The notes beneath the pieces were generated by a model. The model had not been told where the DNA came from, did not search any database, and saw only the letters and a program-made list of their open reading frames with translations. The translations under genes and the position numbers were made by a program. A DNA stretch of 64,000 bases from Platerodrilus igneus. Taxonomy: Eukaryota > Arthropoda > Insecta > Coleoptera > Lycidae. Shown one piece after another: positions 23,088 to 35,133 of this stretch (the stretch's first letter is position 1; the number at the start of each line of letters is the position of its first letter). The DNA is taken from assembly GCA_036346225.1 (NCBI GenBank), contig JARFIW010001082.1, positions 6,634,001-6,698,000 on the forward strand, in the 5' to 3' direction.

Positions 23088-23091
<4 letters not shown>
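20966..23091. other. Unassigned region
   Basis: Short frames only (plus 22134-22367 and 22303-22545; minus 22498-22761). None has a motif I recognise. Base use is slightly less AT-rich at 21.9-22.1 kb, so an old retroelement is possible. Confidence 0.4.
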
Positions 23092-23123
<32 letters not shown>

Positions 23124-23170
23124 AATAGGGTTATTTAGGGGTATATAGAGGCGTAAGGGTCGCACACTAC
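23092..23170. repeat. (TA)n tract followed by AATAGGGTTATTTAGGGGTA motif
   Basis: About 28 bases of (TA)n are followed by the second copy of the dispersed motif seen at 10103-10155. Confidence 0.7.
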
Positions 23171-23230
23171 ATGTAAATAGTACTAAAAGCTAGACAACTA
23201 AACAATTTTTTCATGAAAAGTACGTAATTC

Positions 23231-24558
23231 GCAAATTATGCAAAAAGCAAACATTTAATACACTGTATAAAAGTCACAGTTAACTTTAATTAATGCATGG
23301 AAGCTCATCCTTCAATAATACAACCACATTCAGTAAGATAAATAACTCTGTACGCAATCAAACTTATTTTAAACCAGAAAAGCATTCATAAATTTTAAAT
23401 AAATATGCATTAAAAACATCGAAAGCTAGAAAATCATGATAAGAATTCATATTAAAATTAAACACGCAATAGTGCAAAGAAATAACAAAGCTTTCTCGTA
23501 ATAAACGCACCTTTCAAAACAAATAAGCTTCAGAAACACAGGATGTAAATAAACGCATTTCAATTTAGGTCCTTATAGATATTTCGTCTACGTGATTTTT
23601 AACATGAAGTAAATTTAAAACCCAAAACATTATCTTGACAAATATAAAGCCATAAGTTTGTCTACGTGAGAAGTTGAGTTAAAATTTCCTACAACAACAC
23701 AAAACGGACGGGTGAAAGTGCACCATATGGAACTTGCATACTACGTGACCGACAGCATTGTTTCGGTGGGCTATTAGCAAATTCATACCTGAGAAAGCCC
23801 AGAGTATTGACAAGATCCTATAGCATGCCTTAAACCTTAACCGAAGGACGCCGATAACCAATGGTGTCAGATGGATGCGTTGCTTTATATATCACTCTAA
23901 TTTGATAAACAAGCAGTTTTCGTTCAACCTGAGCACCCTTAACATCAGTTCAAATTAAAAATTTAGGTAAAAGTTAACATAGAAAAATTAAATAATTATA
24001 TTTCGTGACAGTCGTGATAGAATAATTTTGAAATTAACAGTGAAAAATATACGGGAGAAGTTTTGCCGTTAACAGGAAAATGTAAGTGAAAGCTTATTAA
24101 TTAAACATAATTTTAATATTTATAATTTAAGGCTCTGAGAAACTCTGGGAAACTCTAGGCAATACTCTGAAATCTAAGTAAAAATCTAGGTGAAACGCTA
24201 GATTGGTACATGAATCTAAATTTGCAAATAAATCCGAATTTAAATCGATCTAAAATTGCATAAAATATTAGTTTGCATTTACGCATCGGAGCAAAAAACG
24301 GAGGATTGTTCTAAACATTGAATGGGGTTTGGCCAAGCGGTACTATAAAATCAACAAGTAAACTCAACTGAAAGCAATCCAGAGGTACTGGTCAACAGCA
24401 CGCAATAGCAGATCCAAGGATAGGGAGAACAAAAAGACACTCAAGGAAAACTACAGGTCAGAACAATATCTAAATAGCATAAGGCATTATTTTCTTTTTT
24501 ATTGAACATTTACTATATTTTTTATTATACCAAAATATTTATGTAAAGAGTCATCAAA
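23231..24558 (-). repeat. Third, diverged copy of the 1.85-kb arm
   Basis: It aligns with right-arm positions about 8067-9415 in the same orientation, with many substitutions and small indels. Both ends are cut relative to the arms: the palindrome cluster is absent at the left and the outer 200 bases at the right. It lies next to a gypsy fragment, so it may be a truncated or solo arm. Confidence 0.88.
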
Positions 24559-25573
24559 TTGACTCTATTTAAACAGTGATACTGACATTTTTATTTTATG
24601 TTGTAAAAAATGTCAAACTTATCAAAAATCTAATCAGAAAGAGCCATTAATTAATCATAAATTGCCAATAAAGCAAATTTCTTTAAAATGTATGATGTCA
24701 TAGATACTCCTTGTAGATGCATTGTACAGAAAACTTTACTCAATTTGATGTGTTAATTCTTTCCAAACAATGTCCCGTATAATGCATATATGTTAAAACA
24801 ATTTTCCGATGAGTGGAATTTTGAATTCATTGTCAGTAGCCCTCACCACCGCCAATCAAGTAGTTTGGCTGAAAAGTATGTAGACATAACTAAAGATATG
24901 CTACTTAAGTCTAATCCTCAAAAGAATTGGCAAGAACTGCTTATGAAGTACCGTACTACCCCATTGACAACTGTGGGGTTCTCCTCATCACAACTATATA
25001 TGAACAGGATCCTAAAACCTAAAATACCAATTTCTGAAGTGAATCTCAATATATAGCCGATTGACACTACAGGTATTCTAAATAAACTTAGGGATACTCA
25101 AAAGTTTTACTATGATAAGAATTCAAAAGAACTAGAATCTCTTAATAAAGATGATATCTTAATACAGAAAGGTAAACTTTGGGTTAAGGGCAAAGTCGAA
25201 GATCAAGTAAATAACAGATCTTATGTAGTTAAGGATACTGATGCCATGCGTACAGAAGGAATAGAAAATTTCCGAAGAAAACACAGATTATCTTTACTAA
25301 TAACCGATTTTATGATTTTGACTTTTAAATATCTAGTAAATTGGATTGATGTCTAACAATTAATAAAGCTGATTGTAACTTACAAGACGATAACATTAAT
25401 GATTCTCTAGTCAATGGTACAGTTAACAGGCCTAATGTCATGTAGTAATGATAATTATGACAAAGTATCTACTTGTAACAATACAAGTACTACTTCTCCT
25501 GATGCTAAGGACGATAATCAAAACAAATTGAGTGTTCAAGGTAAAAGGCTTCGAAAGAGATATTATATTTAAT
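24559..25573 (+). pseudogene. Ty3/gypsy integrase region, decayed
   Basis: In order: an H2C2-like C-x2-C word (CKKCQTYQKSNQ, about 24600-24640); a gap where much of the core is deleted; a core end with SPHHRQSSSLAEK (about 24838-24880) and a YRTTPL word; then, after a stop, a C-terminal domain with KFYYDKN...LNKDDILIQ (about 25100-25170) and a basic end (KRLRKRYY, stop near 25571). The order matches K02A2.6-like gypsy integrases. The core is shortened and stops are present. No LTR is visible. Confidence 0.75.
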
Positions 25574-26017
25574 AGATTATAAAGTTGGACAAGGAGTCAA
25601 ATGAATGTATTTAGCATTAAGATTACCTACATTATTGTGTTCACATACTTGTTTTAGGTACTCGTTGAGAAAAAAGAAAATGTAGTATATAAGTCCATGA
25701 AATGTAAATGCTACATTGGACAAGGCTTTGCAAACTCGGCAATTGTTGTCGAGAGGTACTTGACTGTCAGAAATGTCGATGATAGGCAAGAATGTAAATC
25801 AAAGCTTGTGAATAGGGGAGAGGTGGGTAAGATGACATACTTAGCTTTACTTTCAGAAAAATTGAAAATAGAAAAGCTGCATTAATTGTTTTTTGATTGG
25901 AATTGGTAGGCCGCAATATTTTCTAACATGTTTGGTACTAAAAACGCCATTTCCTCCAAAAGAATTTTCGCAGATTAAAAAAATATATTTTTTTACAAAA
26001 AAAAACATCATGCCTGC

Positions 26018-28653
26018 CCCCATAGGGCAAGATAACATAATAAAACTAGTATAGATATAATACTGAAAAAGTAAATGATTTGTAAGAAGTTTGCTTTTTC
26101 AGTCCTACAAAGCTCACAAACGAACATTTATGGTGTTTTAGAGAGACCTGCACATTCGGAATGCGACCACAGTTGACAATGTTGACACTGCAATCACCCT
26201 TCTTTCGATTTTGATCGACTAAATAAGTCATTACAACAAAGACAAGCACAATCCTCTTCGTCGTCGTTACCTGTAAACGGATCTTCTTCTTCTCCACTTG
26301 ATTCACATTCCACAAACTTCCTTGTTATCACCTTTTTGTTGCTCTTCCTCTGCCGTTGCTGGGTCTTTTTTCTTTCTTTCTCTTCACTTGATTTTTCTTC
26401 TATGAACTTCTTTTTAACGGTATCTCATTTTTTCTTTCTCTGCTGTTCTAGGTTATTTCTTTTTCTTTTTCAATAAGGCTCTTGAGGTACGGACTTTCGG
26501 TTAATACATCTTGGTAATCAGCAGTTTTATGTTGAACAGTTTTTCTTAAGTTACTTTGAGGCAGTGGGGATAATTCCTTCCAAATATTTTCAATGTCCTC
26601 TTTTCTGGAAACAGGCACACAAGATTCATCAGCGAGTTCTGCCCGAGATGTGCGTGCCGTAGCGATTTATTGACCTTGTTCTACTTATAAAGTGGTGGGA
26701 GTTTGTGTTGATTTTTGCGGCTCCTGAACATCTTCCAAATATTCAGCACGAACTTCTCGTTCAGCAATAGGCACGATCTCGGTTACATCAGTTGTTAGAC
26801 TAGGTAAAAACAAATGATCGGGAAAAACATTACGGTTGATCGGGGATATTCCAGTTGCACGATATGCACTTGATGCGATTTCAAGTGTAGCTACTTTCTG
26901 GTATGCTTCTTTAAATAGTAAGGGCACTTGATAAATGCTGACTCTACGACCGGGATTTTCCTTTAACCATTAGATAACGGCATAATTATAATACTTGTGG
27001 AGAGGACTAAAAAACCTTACGTCCAGTGGTTGGATACGGTGGGTGCAGTATGCGGGCAAGCAGAGCAGCACAACTGAATATTTTTTAGCCATTGTAAGGC
27101 TGCATAGCTTTTGTGGCTTGAATGACCATCATTAACAGAGCTTTTTGCTCTAAATTAGGTCTGACGTGATCAATTAAATGTTGCATCCATGTTACGAACA
27201 ACTCTCCCGTCATGTAACCCGATTCGTTATAAAGTTTAAAAGTTCCTATAGGTGCCCCGTCGTATGTACCGGATTAAACCTTTTTCGAGGATAAATGATT
27301 GACGGCGGTACATAAGTTCCTCCAGATATCACGCAGGCTACAATTGTTGAATGAACCCCTTTTTCTGCGCTCATGATAGCACCAACTTGTTTTTTCTCTT
27401 TTTCGGCGAACACTTTAGGAGGGACTTGAACAGTTGTCAGCGCGGATTCGTCCATGATAAAAATCATACAAGCGTGGATTTTATGAGCGTTGACAACTTC
27501 TTCAAGTTTTCCAAAGAATTTGTCTACCTGTGGTCGATTAAATGCTTCAGCTCTAGCGAGGGGCGTGACTTCTGGTAGACGCAATAATAATTATGGATTA
27601 CGTTTGCGAAAACCACGTAACCATCCTCTTTCAGCAATGTTGCGTTCTTTATTGAAAGGATGTTTGCTGTTCATTTTACCGCAATTTCATACGCTGTTAC
27701 GTGCCGAAAATTTCGGCACTAAACATTCATAAAGTTTTAATATGTGAGGATTTCGCGCCATAAATTTAAAAGACTTGTTGCGCGTATTTCCGTCACTTCA
27801 GAAGTGCGTTGCGCGAGATTTCGCGCCGACGCGTGTGAACGAAAGAGGAGTGGGAAATTTCCGAAAGACGCGTGAGAACTTGCCTCCGAAACGCGAAGAA
27901 GAGTGTTGTGTCTTATCGTATCTTTGTGTTATGTAGATTCCTTCTGCCTTATCTTTGATTATCGTTCCCTAACCCAGTCCCTTATCGTACCTCTACATAC
28001 AGAAAGAAGACAAGGAATTTGGATGCAACCTGGCTTAAAAGCAGCCCACACCCGAGAAAGAGCCGCGAGCAGCCCATACTCGAGAAATATTAGGAAGCGG
28101 TCGACCATCATGAAGTAATCCTGAAAGAAGCCGCCGCCATCATGAAGTAATTCTGAAGGAAGCTTAACATGTTCACGTAAATACCCCTTCTGTAAAATTT
28201 GTATACTTCGTAAACTACGTGCCGTAATTTGCATATTGTGTGACGTCATTGAAATTTGCGCGTCAATTTTCACATTATGTAACATCGTTACCAACTGTCA
28301 TTAGTGGCGCGCTTACCGCGTTTACGGGGGTATAATAACGCAAGCTTTCGGACGTCTTTTGTTGTTAAGCCAAATAAACGCAATTCCAAGTCCAGAATAT
28401 GTTTGGCTAACGCAGCTTCGACTTCTTTATTTAGTGCACATTGACGGGAGCCGAGATGTTTTTTAACATTAACAGCAATTTTATTTTTGCCGAGACTTCG
28501 ACTATGTAAGGTCGTCGTCGGTACATTAAAAATCTTACTTGCTTTGAGCCAGCCCATTTCTTTATTGCGTATTACTTCTAAAGCTCTCTCCATATCTGAT
28601 TCACTCCAACTTCCCCTATTCGTCTTTCTTATATGAGTAACCATCTGTAACAA
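26018..28653 (-). pseudogene. Tigger-type transposase, interrupted and frameshifted
   Basis: It starts at 28653 with a psq-type helix-turn-helix and CENP-B-like region (about 120 residues), cut at a VRKLA word by the insertion 27695-28337. It resumes near 27690 with KHPFNKERNIAERGWLRGF and a DDE_1 core. The first catalytic aspartate is kept (FIMDESALTTV, about 27450), as are the KQVGAIMSAEKG and YVPPSIIYPR words. The second block, NDGHSSHKS (about 27120), and QPLDVRFF (about 27020) are in other frames. A C-terminal part (26685-26927) and a cysteine-rich end near 26.1-26.25 kb follow. Stops and frameshifts rule out activity. Confidence 0.8.
27695..28337 (+). mobile_element. Solo LTR-like insertion in the transposase
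   Basis: It starts TGTTACGTGCCG and is flanked by ACGC on both sides (27691-27694 and 28338-28341). It splits the transposase frame exactly between VRKLA and the following conserved block. Near its start is a 19-base hairpin word (GTGCCGAAAATTTCGGCAC). The 3' end is TATAATA, not the usual CA, so the exact right border is less certain. Confidence 0.55.
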
Positions 28654-29308
28654 AGTGTGTAGTTACCATTTTATTATACAGACTAAAAAGGGCGGGCAAA
28701 ATGACATTAAATTTACCCGTCACTGTAATATGTCGTCTTGCCCGTCTTGTAGTATGTTTACAATTCATGCTTACAAACACTGAAAATTGACGTAAATGAA
28801 AAAGTTATTTAAGCCACTATGCGGTTGACATTCACATCTCCAAAGCAACAAAAAGGGCGATTTTCACTAGTAATATATTATCACAAATTATTACTTTCTT
28901 TGGAACACAGCATACAGCAACCATAAGTAACAAACTAGCGCCGTCTAATGGGAGCCGATGGGAGTCTAGCGACACCGATCGACCTTCACCGCGCAGGCGC
29001 CAATAGTTACACATGTTCCCACGTTTGGGGATTTCAATATGTATTACATTTCTTTTAACAAGAAAAAGTAATTTTACCCGTCTATATCATATTGCCCGCC
29101 TCTACCCTAAATCATAATAAATCTTCGACTATTATTATAATCATTCGTATTGATTTACTAAATATTACAAACAACTAAGGGGCTGCACATGCCATTGTAA
29201 AACATTTTTTTTAATGAGGAATAATTACGTAAATAGTATCGGTATGGACGTTGAAGTGTTCCTAAATGTTTTCTTATAGTATATTTTTGTGATGTGGTAT
29301 AATCATTA

Positions 29309-30754
29309 TCATTTGTTAGCATGGAACTTTAAATGCATTCGTAAATTACTTTTATGTAATGCAGAAAAATCGCACAAATTACACGCGAATGAACGCTCTT
29401 TAGTATGCGACTGCATATGTGTTCGTAAACTACTTTTTTGTCTTGCGGTATAATTACATAAATTACATACGAACGGACGATCGTTGGTATGCGACAGTAT
29501 ATGTTGCTTTAGATTTCCTTTTAGTGATGCGCAATAATCGCATAAATTGCATACGAATGGTCGTTGGTTAGTATGTGTGGAAATATGAACGTTTAAAGCA
29601 CTTCTAGACGATGCAGAATAATTACACAAATTACATGCGAATGGACGTTCATTAGTATGAGACCGTATATGTATTTGTAATGTATTTTTTTGTGATGCAG
29701 AATAGTTACACGAATTGCATGCAAATAGACGTTCATTAGTATGCGACCGCATATGTATTTGTAAAGTATTTTTTTGTGATGCGGAATAATTACACAAATT
29801 GCACGCGTATGGACGTTCATTAGTATGAGAGTACAAATGAATTTTCAGGGCACTCTTACATGGTGCAAAATAATTACATAATTTACACGCGAATGGATGT
29901 TCGGTAGTATGTGATCGCATATGTATTTGTAGAGTACTTTTTCGTAATGCAGAAAAATGACACAAATTGCATGGGAATGTACGTACGTTGGTATGCAACC
30001 GCATATGTCTTTGTAAAGAAATTTTATGTGACGCAGAATATTTACATAAATTGCATGCGAATGGACGTTCTTTAGTATGCGACCGTATATGTTTTTGTAA
30101 ATTAATTTTATTTGTAGCAGAATAATTACACAAATTGCATTCAAAGGGACGTTCGTTAGTATGCGACCACATATGTATTTGTAAAGTATTTTTTTGTGAT
30201 GCGGAATAATTACACAAATTGCAGGCGTATGGACGTTCTTTAGTATGCGACCGCATATGTATTTGTAAATTAATTTTTTGTGATGCGGAATAATTACACA
30301 AGTAGCATGCGAATGGACGTTCGTTAGTATGCGACCTCATATGCCTATGTAAATGACCTTTATGTAATGCCATATAACCACACAAATTGCATGGGACCAT
30401 TCCCATACGTTCGCTAGTATGCGACTGCATATGTTTTTGTAAATTACATTTGTGTGACGTTGTATAAACACACAAGTTACACGCCAATTGATGTTCGGCT
30501 GTATGCGACCGAATATGTATTAGGAAATTCCTTCTTCTAAAAGAGGAATAATTACATAAATGGCACATAAATATTCGTTCGTCAATATCTGAAGACATCT
30601 GGACTTTGAAGATACTTTTATATTGTGCAGAATAATTACATGAATTGCGTGAAAACGAATGTTTGTTAGTATGTGGCCGTGTTATGTATTTGTAAATTAT
30701 TTTTTTGTGGTGCAAAAAAACACATAAATGGACAGTTTTTGAGTATGAGACCAC
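29309..30754 (-). CDS. C2H2 zinc-finger protein, 15 consecutive fingers
   Basis: An open frame of 481 codons. After a degraded first module (residues about 30-60), 15 C2H2 modules follow at a strict 28-residue period. Each reads roughly CNLCxYSAxxKxxLxxHMxSH and is joined by HT(N/K)ERPFA linkers. Such arrays bind DNA and act in the nucleus as transcription regulators, but no effector domain (ZAD, BTB, KRAB) is present. Contact residues are very alike between fingers (SASQKNTLQIH recurs), which suggests recent module duplication rather than diversified targets. Only the first ATG in frame was used as start. The upstream sequence still looks like decayed fingers, so the true 5' end may lie in another exon or be lost. 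It belongs to the same family as the plus-strand array at 18-20.6 kb. Confidence 0.75.
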   Translation of the reverse strand: MVSYSKTVHLCVFLHHKKIIYKYITRPHTNKHSFSRNSCNYSAQYKSIFKVQMSSDIDERIFMCHLCNYSSFRRRNFLIHIRSHTAEHQLACNLCVYTTSHKCNLQKHMQSHTSERMGMVPCNLCGYMALHKGHLHRHMRSHTNERPFACYLCNYSASQKINLQIHMRSHTKERPYACNLCNYSASQKNTLQIHMWSHTNERPFECNLCNYSATNKINLQKHIRSHTKERPFACNLCKYSASHKISLQRHMRLHTNVRTFPCNLCHFSALRKSTLQIHMRSHTTEHPFACKLCNYFAPCKSALKIHLYSHTNERPYACNLCNYSASQKNTLQIHMRSHTNERLFACNSCNYSASQKNTLQIHIRSHTNERPFACNLCNYSASSRSALNVHISTHTNQRPFVCNLCDYCASLKGNLKQHILSHTNDRPFVCNLCNYTARQKSSLRTHMQSHTKERSFACNLCDFSALHKSNLRMHLKFHANK

Positions 30755-31678
30755 ACACGAATCTTATTATGTCAATTATTGGCGACACACAATAATCACA
30801 TAAACTGGCTCTCTATACAAAGAGAAATTTCAATAACCTTCTACTTTTGCACAGAGTCGGCTGAATGTTCATAAAGGCATTTTCGTTTAATACTATACAC
30901 GTTCTGTTAACAAAACAATAGAAACTATCGACCGAGTCGTTTATATGAGCATGTTGAAAAAACCAAATACAAAAAGCTAATTGTATAACTATTTAAGCTT
31001 AATTTTAAATAAATTTCTTCCGTAATAATGTTGATATTAATATAAAGTTATTGTCATTTTTCCAATCTTTTAATAAGTTTCCCTTTGCGTCTACGCATGC
31101 GTAGTTAACACATCTTTAATTTTTGAATTTTATTTAAATACAGGCCACCTTTAATTAATTTAAATACAGACAACGCTTGCTTTTATTTAAAGCACTTTAA
31201 TTTTGACATATACAAAATTTCTAACCTATAAACTTACATTTAATAGTGTGTTTTCTCTACCTATAGTTATTGTGCCTTTTTGTGGTGTTGTTTCCGTAGA
31301 GATACAATGTCCAAGTTTATAATACACGAAAAAGTTAAAAAACAGTAACGTTTTAAATACGAGTATGCTGTAATGCTTCTCCGAGAAGTTAGGTGTCGAA
31401 ATCCTTTTGAAAACGGATATGCTACTGAGGAAGAAGTAAAAAGTAGTGTCTTACACTTAATTTGAAAAAGCGTATTCCATGTAAACACATCGACAACAGA
31501 TACAAACGTAATTGAATTAATGGGAAATGAAAGACTCGAATGATAAGAAAAAGTACCTCTTTGTGTGAATAAAAATTTTGTTATGTTTTCTAATATATTT
31601 AAAGATGTATAGGTCGGGTACTAAAGAACCTTATTCTGAAAAGGATGTTCTGCTTCAAGAATTGTACGATCTATTGTC
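30755..31678. other. Upstream flank of the zinc-finger frame, nothing recognised
   Basis: The first 60 bases resemble decayed finger code. The rest is AT-rich, with no motif I can name and no clear promoter. Confidence 0.45.
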
Positions 31679-32510
31679 ATCATCATTAGGTCTTCAATCC
31701 TGGAACTGGTTAGACGCGTACCCTAATTTTTTACTATTCTGAACTAACCTACACATTTCCCTGAAATTCGCACAGTCTGCATCTATCACTATCTGTGTGC
31801 AATAGTCTGTTCTAGGTCTACCTCTACTTCTTTTTTCTCATCTCTGCTTGTAATATATTCCATACTATTCCCCAAAAATGTATCCTGTCCTTCTATTTCT
31901 CCTATTTCTTGTTGTGTTCCAGAATTGAGTTTTGAATTGAGTTAGACACCTATGACGTAGAGAACTTCTTTCGTGGTTCCTACTATAACTACGAAATCTA
32001 GAGTAATACGGTCATCATCATTAGGTCTTCACTCCTAGAACTGGTTGGACGCGTACCCTCATTGTTTCCTAGTCTGAGTCAATCTACACATTTCCCTGAA
32101 ATTTGTACAGTCTGCATCTATCACTACCTATGTGCGAAGGTCTGATCTCGGTCTACCTCTATCTCTCTTTTCCTATCTCTGCTTGTAATATATCCCGTAC
32201 TATCCCCCAGAAATGCCTTAGAACGCATCCTGTCCTATTTCTCATATTTTTTTCGTTTTCCACAGATATCTTTATTCCTATACTATTTCTACAACTTATT
32301 TGTTATTAACTTTGTCTGTCCATGCTATCATCCTTATACATCTGAGTACAACATTCCAGAAGGTTTCTATCTCCTTTTGTCTGCTTTTCCTACTGCTGCT
32401 ATTTCATAGACTACTCTGCTGCGCTCAACATATATATTTGCCACAAATTTTCTTCTTGTTTCTATGTTTGATGTCTTTGAATATAGTCGTTGTTCTTTCT
32501 TGTTAGATAT
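31679..32510 (-). mobile_element. Two 5'-truncated RTE LINE 3' ends
   Basis: Two copies of the same LINE 3' terminus lie in tandem (about 31681-31920 and 32017-32510). Each ends in a TCATCATCATTAGG tail on the plus strand, the complement of a TGA/ATG trinucleotide tail. The second extends up to RT C-terminal code. Frames are broken. Confidence 0.7.
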
Positions 32511-32519
32511 ATTTCGGTC

Positions 32520-33070
32520 CCCGATATTCAGTGATATGTGAAGGGGGGTAAGCAGCCTGTGGCTGCCAAGTTCTCCCAGCACTTGAACATTCCGAATTAA
32601 TAGTTTTTACAATATGTCCTTTCGCACAATCAACATTAGTTGAAAATATTTCACAACCAACACCTGTAGTTGTTTATAATAATCACCAGTTTTAAGTGCA
32701 CTAATTTTTGCGTCATTAGATTTTCCGTCTTGAATCTGGTTGGACGCGTACCTCAACTTATTTATATTCTGAGCTAGCCTACACAGTTCCCTAAAATTCC
32801 CACAACAGCCTATATATAGCTCGCATTCCCTTCGATTGTTTTCTAATTATATCCCTATTACACCGAGATTCAGTGGTAAGTGAAGGAGGTTAAGCAGCCT
32901 GTGGTTGCCAAGATCTCCCCAACATTGAGACATTTGCCGAATTAATAGTTTTCTAGTAAATACTTTCACACAATTAACATTATTCGAGAATGTTGCACAA
33001 CCAATACCTGTAGTTGCTTATAATAATCATCATGTTTAAGAAGAGTTATTATTTTTCGTCATTAGTTTTT
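32520..33070 (-). repeat. Tandem GTAAGCAGCCTGTGG units alternating with LINE 3' ends
   Basis: A unit of about 345 bases holds a GGGGGGTAAGCAGCCTGTGG segment (about 190 bases) and a short LINE 3'-end segment with GGTTGGACGCGTACC. It occurs at about 32530 and 32880. The same pair recurs at 35430 and 35765, so it probably belongs to the 3' region of this LINE subfamily or is a segmental copy. Confidence 0.65.
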
Positions 33071-33074
33071 CTAT

Positions 33075-33760
33075 CTTGGGACTGGTTGGACGCGTACCTC
33101 CATTGATTTCTATTCTGCTAGCCTACACATTTCCCTGAAATTCCCACAGCCTACATCTTTTACTATCTGTGTGCAATAGTCTAACCTAGATCTACCTCTA
33201 CTTCTCTTTTATCCTATCTCTGCTTTTACTATATTCCGCACTATTCTCTCATGCCTTAGTATATTGCCTACCATCTTATTTCTCCTATTTTTTAGTGTTT
33301 CCCACACACGTCTTTCTTCCCCTACCATTTCTAGTACCTCTTTGTTCTTAACTTTGCCCGTCCATGATATCTTCGTCATACGTCTGTAGCACCACATTTC
33401 AAAGGCTTCTACCTTTTTCTTGTCCGCTTCTGCTACTGTCCAGGCTTCATAGTCGTACAGTGCTGTGCTCCACACATATGTTTTAAGCAATCTTTTCCAG
33501 GTTTCTATGTCTGTTGTCTTTGAACACAGTAGTTGCCTTTTCTTGTTAAATGTAGCACGACTTTGTGCTAAGCTTTGTTTTATATCTTTTGCGATTTTCC
33601 CATCTCGTATTATTTGGTTTTCTAGGTAACAGAAATCCGTAACCTCTTGTAAGTTATCATTACCTATTTGTATTCTTGTTTTTGATTTATTTCCCCCTCC
33701 TTTGCATACTAGTACTTTAGTCTTATTTTTGTTAATTTTCATTCAGCATCTCTCTGTTGA
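33075..33760 (-). pseudogene. RTE LINE RT C-terminal fragment
   Basis: The main open frame (33209-33742) encodes the region after the RT catalytic palm: a KTKVLVCKGG word, FCYL, WSTALYDYEAWT, FEMWCYRRMTKISWTGKV and ILRHER. It aligns with 36250-36610 and ends abruptly at about 33760, a 5' truncation typical of target-primed insertion. The catalytic residues are absent. Confidence 0.8.
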
Positions 33761-35130
33761 GAGAACTAAAAACAAAAGAAGAAAATAAAGGTTTAAAATG
33801 TTAGGGCTACAACTGAATTTGGGAAGGAAACTAGAGAGTGTGCAAGCCGATAAAATATTGTTTATTTCCAAAATGGGTATGATTATTCTATAGGATCACG
33901 TATAACAATTGAGAATTTTAGTAAACGTTGAATTGAAATGTTTCAATCGTTAAACAAAAAACTGTTTAGGTTTAATGAAAGAACCTGCAAATTTTAATTG
34001 CGGAGATGAAACATTGAACGTAAATAGAGATTTAAATTGAAAACCAGCAGAGAAACAGGGAGAAATTAATTTTGTTGCAACGCAAAACACCCGTAAGCCT
34101 CTTGTTTCAATAACTGGCGATAACAAAGTAAATTTTCGTAGAAACATTATATACTGCTCAGTAAAACGATAACATTAGACTTGTACTCGTATATCACTTA
34201 AATATTCGCATTACATATTTGTATACGTATACTTTAGTAGTAACATGTCTCCTACTGAAAATTCCTTTTAATATATATTAATCACATAGATTTTTCATTC
34301 TTTTAAAACATTAAAATTAGCAATCACTGTTTTTCTGTAATTTAAATAAATTTTGTCTGGTTTTCATAAGATTTTTGCATGCCAAAAAATATGCACATCT
34401 TTGTAGGTCCTATAAGAATAAGTGCCAAAAAGACCAATTATTTGAGATGAAGTGACTTAGATTACCTGAAGGAAAAGAATGATATAGAAATGAAATTTAA
34501 GAAAACAAAACTTCAACTGGAAGAAAGAAAAGTAGCAGTGGCTGAAAGGAATATTGCTCTAGCCAAAAGAAGTTTATTTTAGAATCAGAACTGTATAAGA
34601 AAATTAAAAATAAAAATGTGTTCACCTTATTACACAGATTTCTAAGGAAAACAGTGAGAATACTCATATTAAAATAGTCGTTGGTTAGATTTGGTTTGAA
34701 TCACGTTCACGGTGAACAAATTTATCTGTTTCGGAATAGTGCTCAGTGAGAGTATTTATAAATTAAAAGTATAAGTCGAAATGATAATATTCGCTCTACG
34801 ATAATGGACGTGGACTACAATTTTCAAGTAATGTACTTTTTGAGCATTGGAGGCATAATATTGAAGTATTCCCCAGTTTGGCTCCCATACGAACATGTGT
34901 GACAGTTTGTTAGAAGGACTGCATATTTACACAAAGTTTTTAAATGACTAAGGAGTAGTGTTTAATTTTTCTTAAAATCTACAAATGCAAATTGACTAAC
35001 AATTTTTTGGAAACCCCACTCAACTGCCACTCGGAGTTTTTTCATAGTATTATTAAACACAATTTGATGGGGTAATAAATTTGCGGGTTGACCAGGGTAT
35101 GGTGGTAATAACAGTTGTCTGACATCATAT
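33761..35130. other. Spacer with a possible charged-helix remnant
   Basis: At about 34460-34580 the plus strand reads a glutamate/lysine-rich helix (LQLEERKVAVAERNIALAKR). It resembles the C-terminal helix of Myb/SANT-like proteins that accompany Harbinger elements, but the rest is missing. No other content is recognised. Confidence 0.35.
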
Positions 35131-35133
35131 GGG

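Larger units (their letters stand above)
25815..29107 (-). mobile_element. Tigger/pogo-type DNA transposon with terminal inverted repeats
   Basis: Terminal repeats GGGGAGAGGTGGGTAAGATG (25815 on) and, reading inwards from 29107 on the minus strand, GGGTAGAGGCGGGCAATATG match at most positions. TA flanks each end (25813-25814 and 29108-29109), the target duplication of the Tc1/mariner/pogo group. Subterminal GGGCGGGCAA-like words repeat at about 28690-28760. The transposase runs on the minus strand and is interrupted by an LTR-like insertion. Confidence 0.8.
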
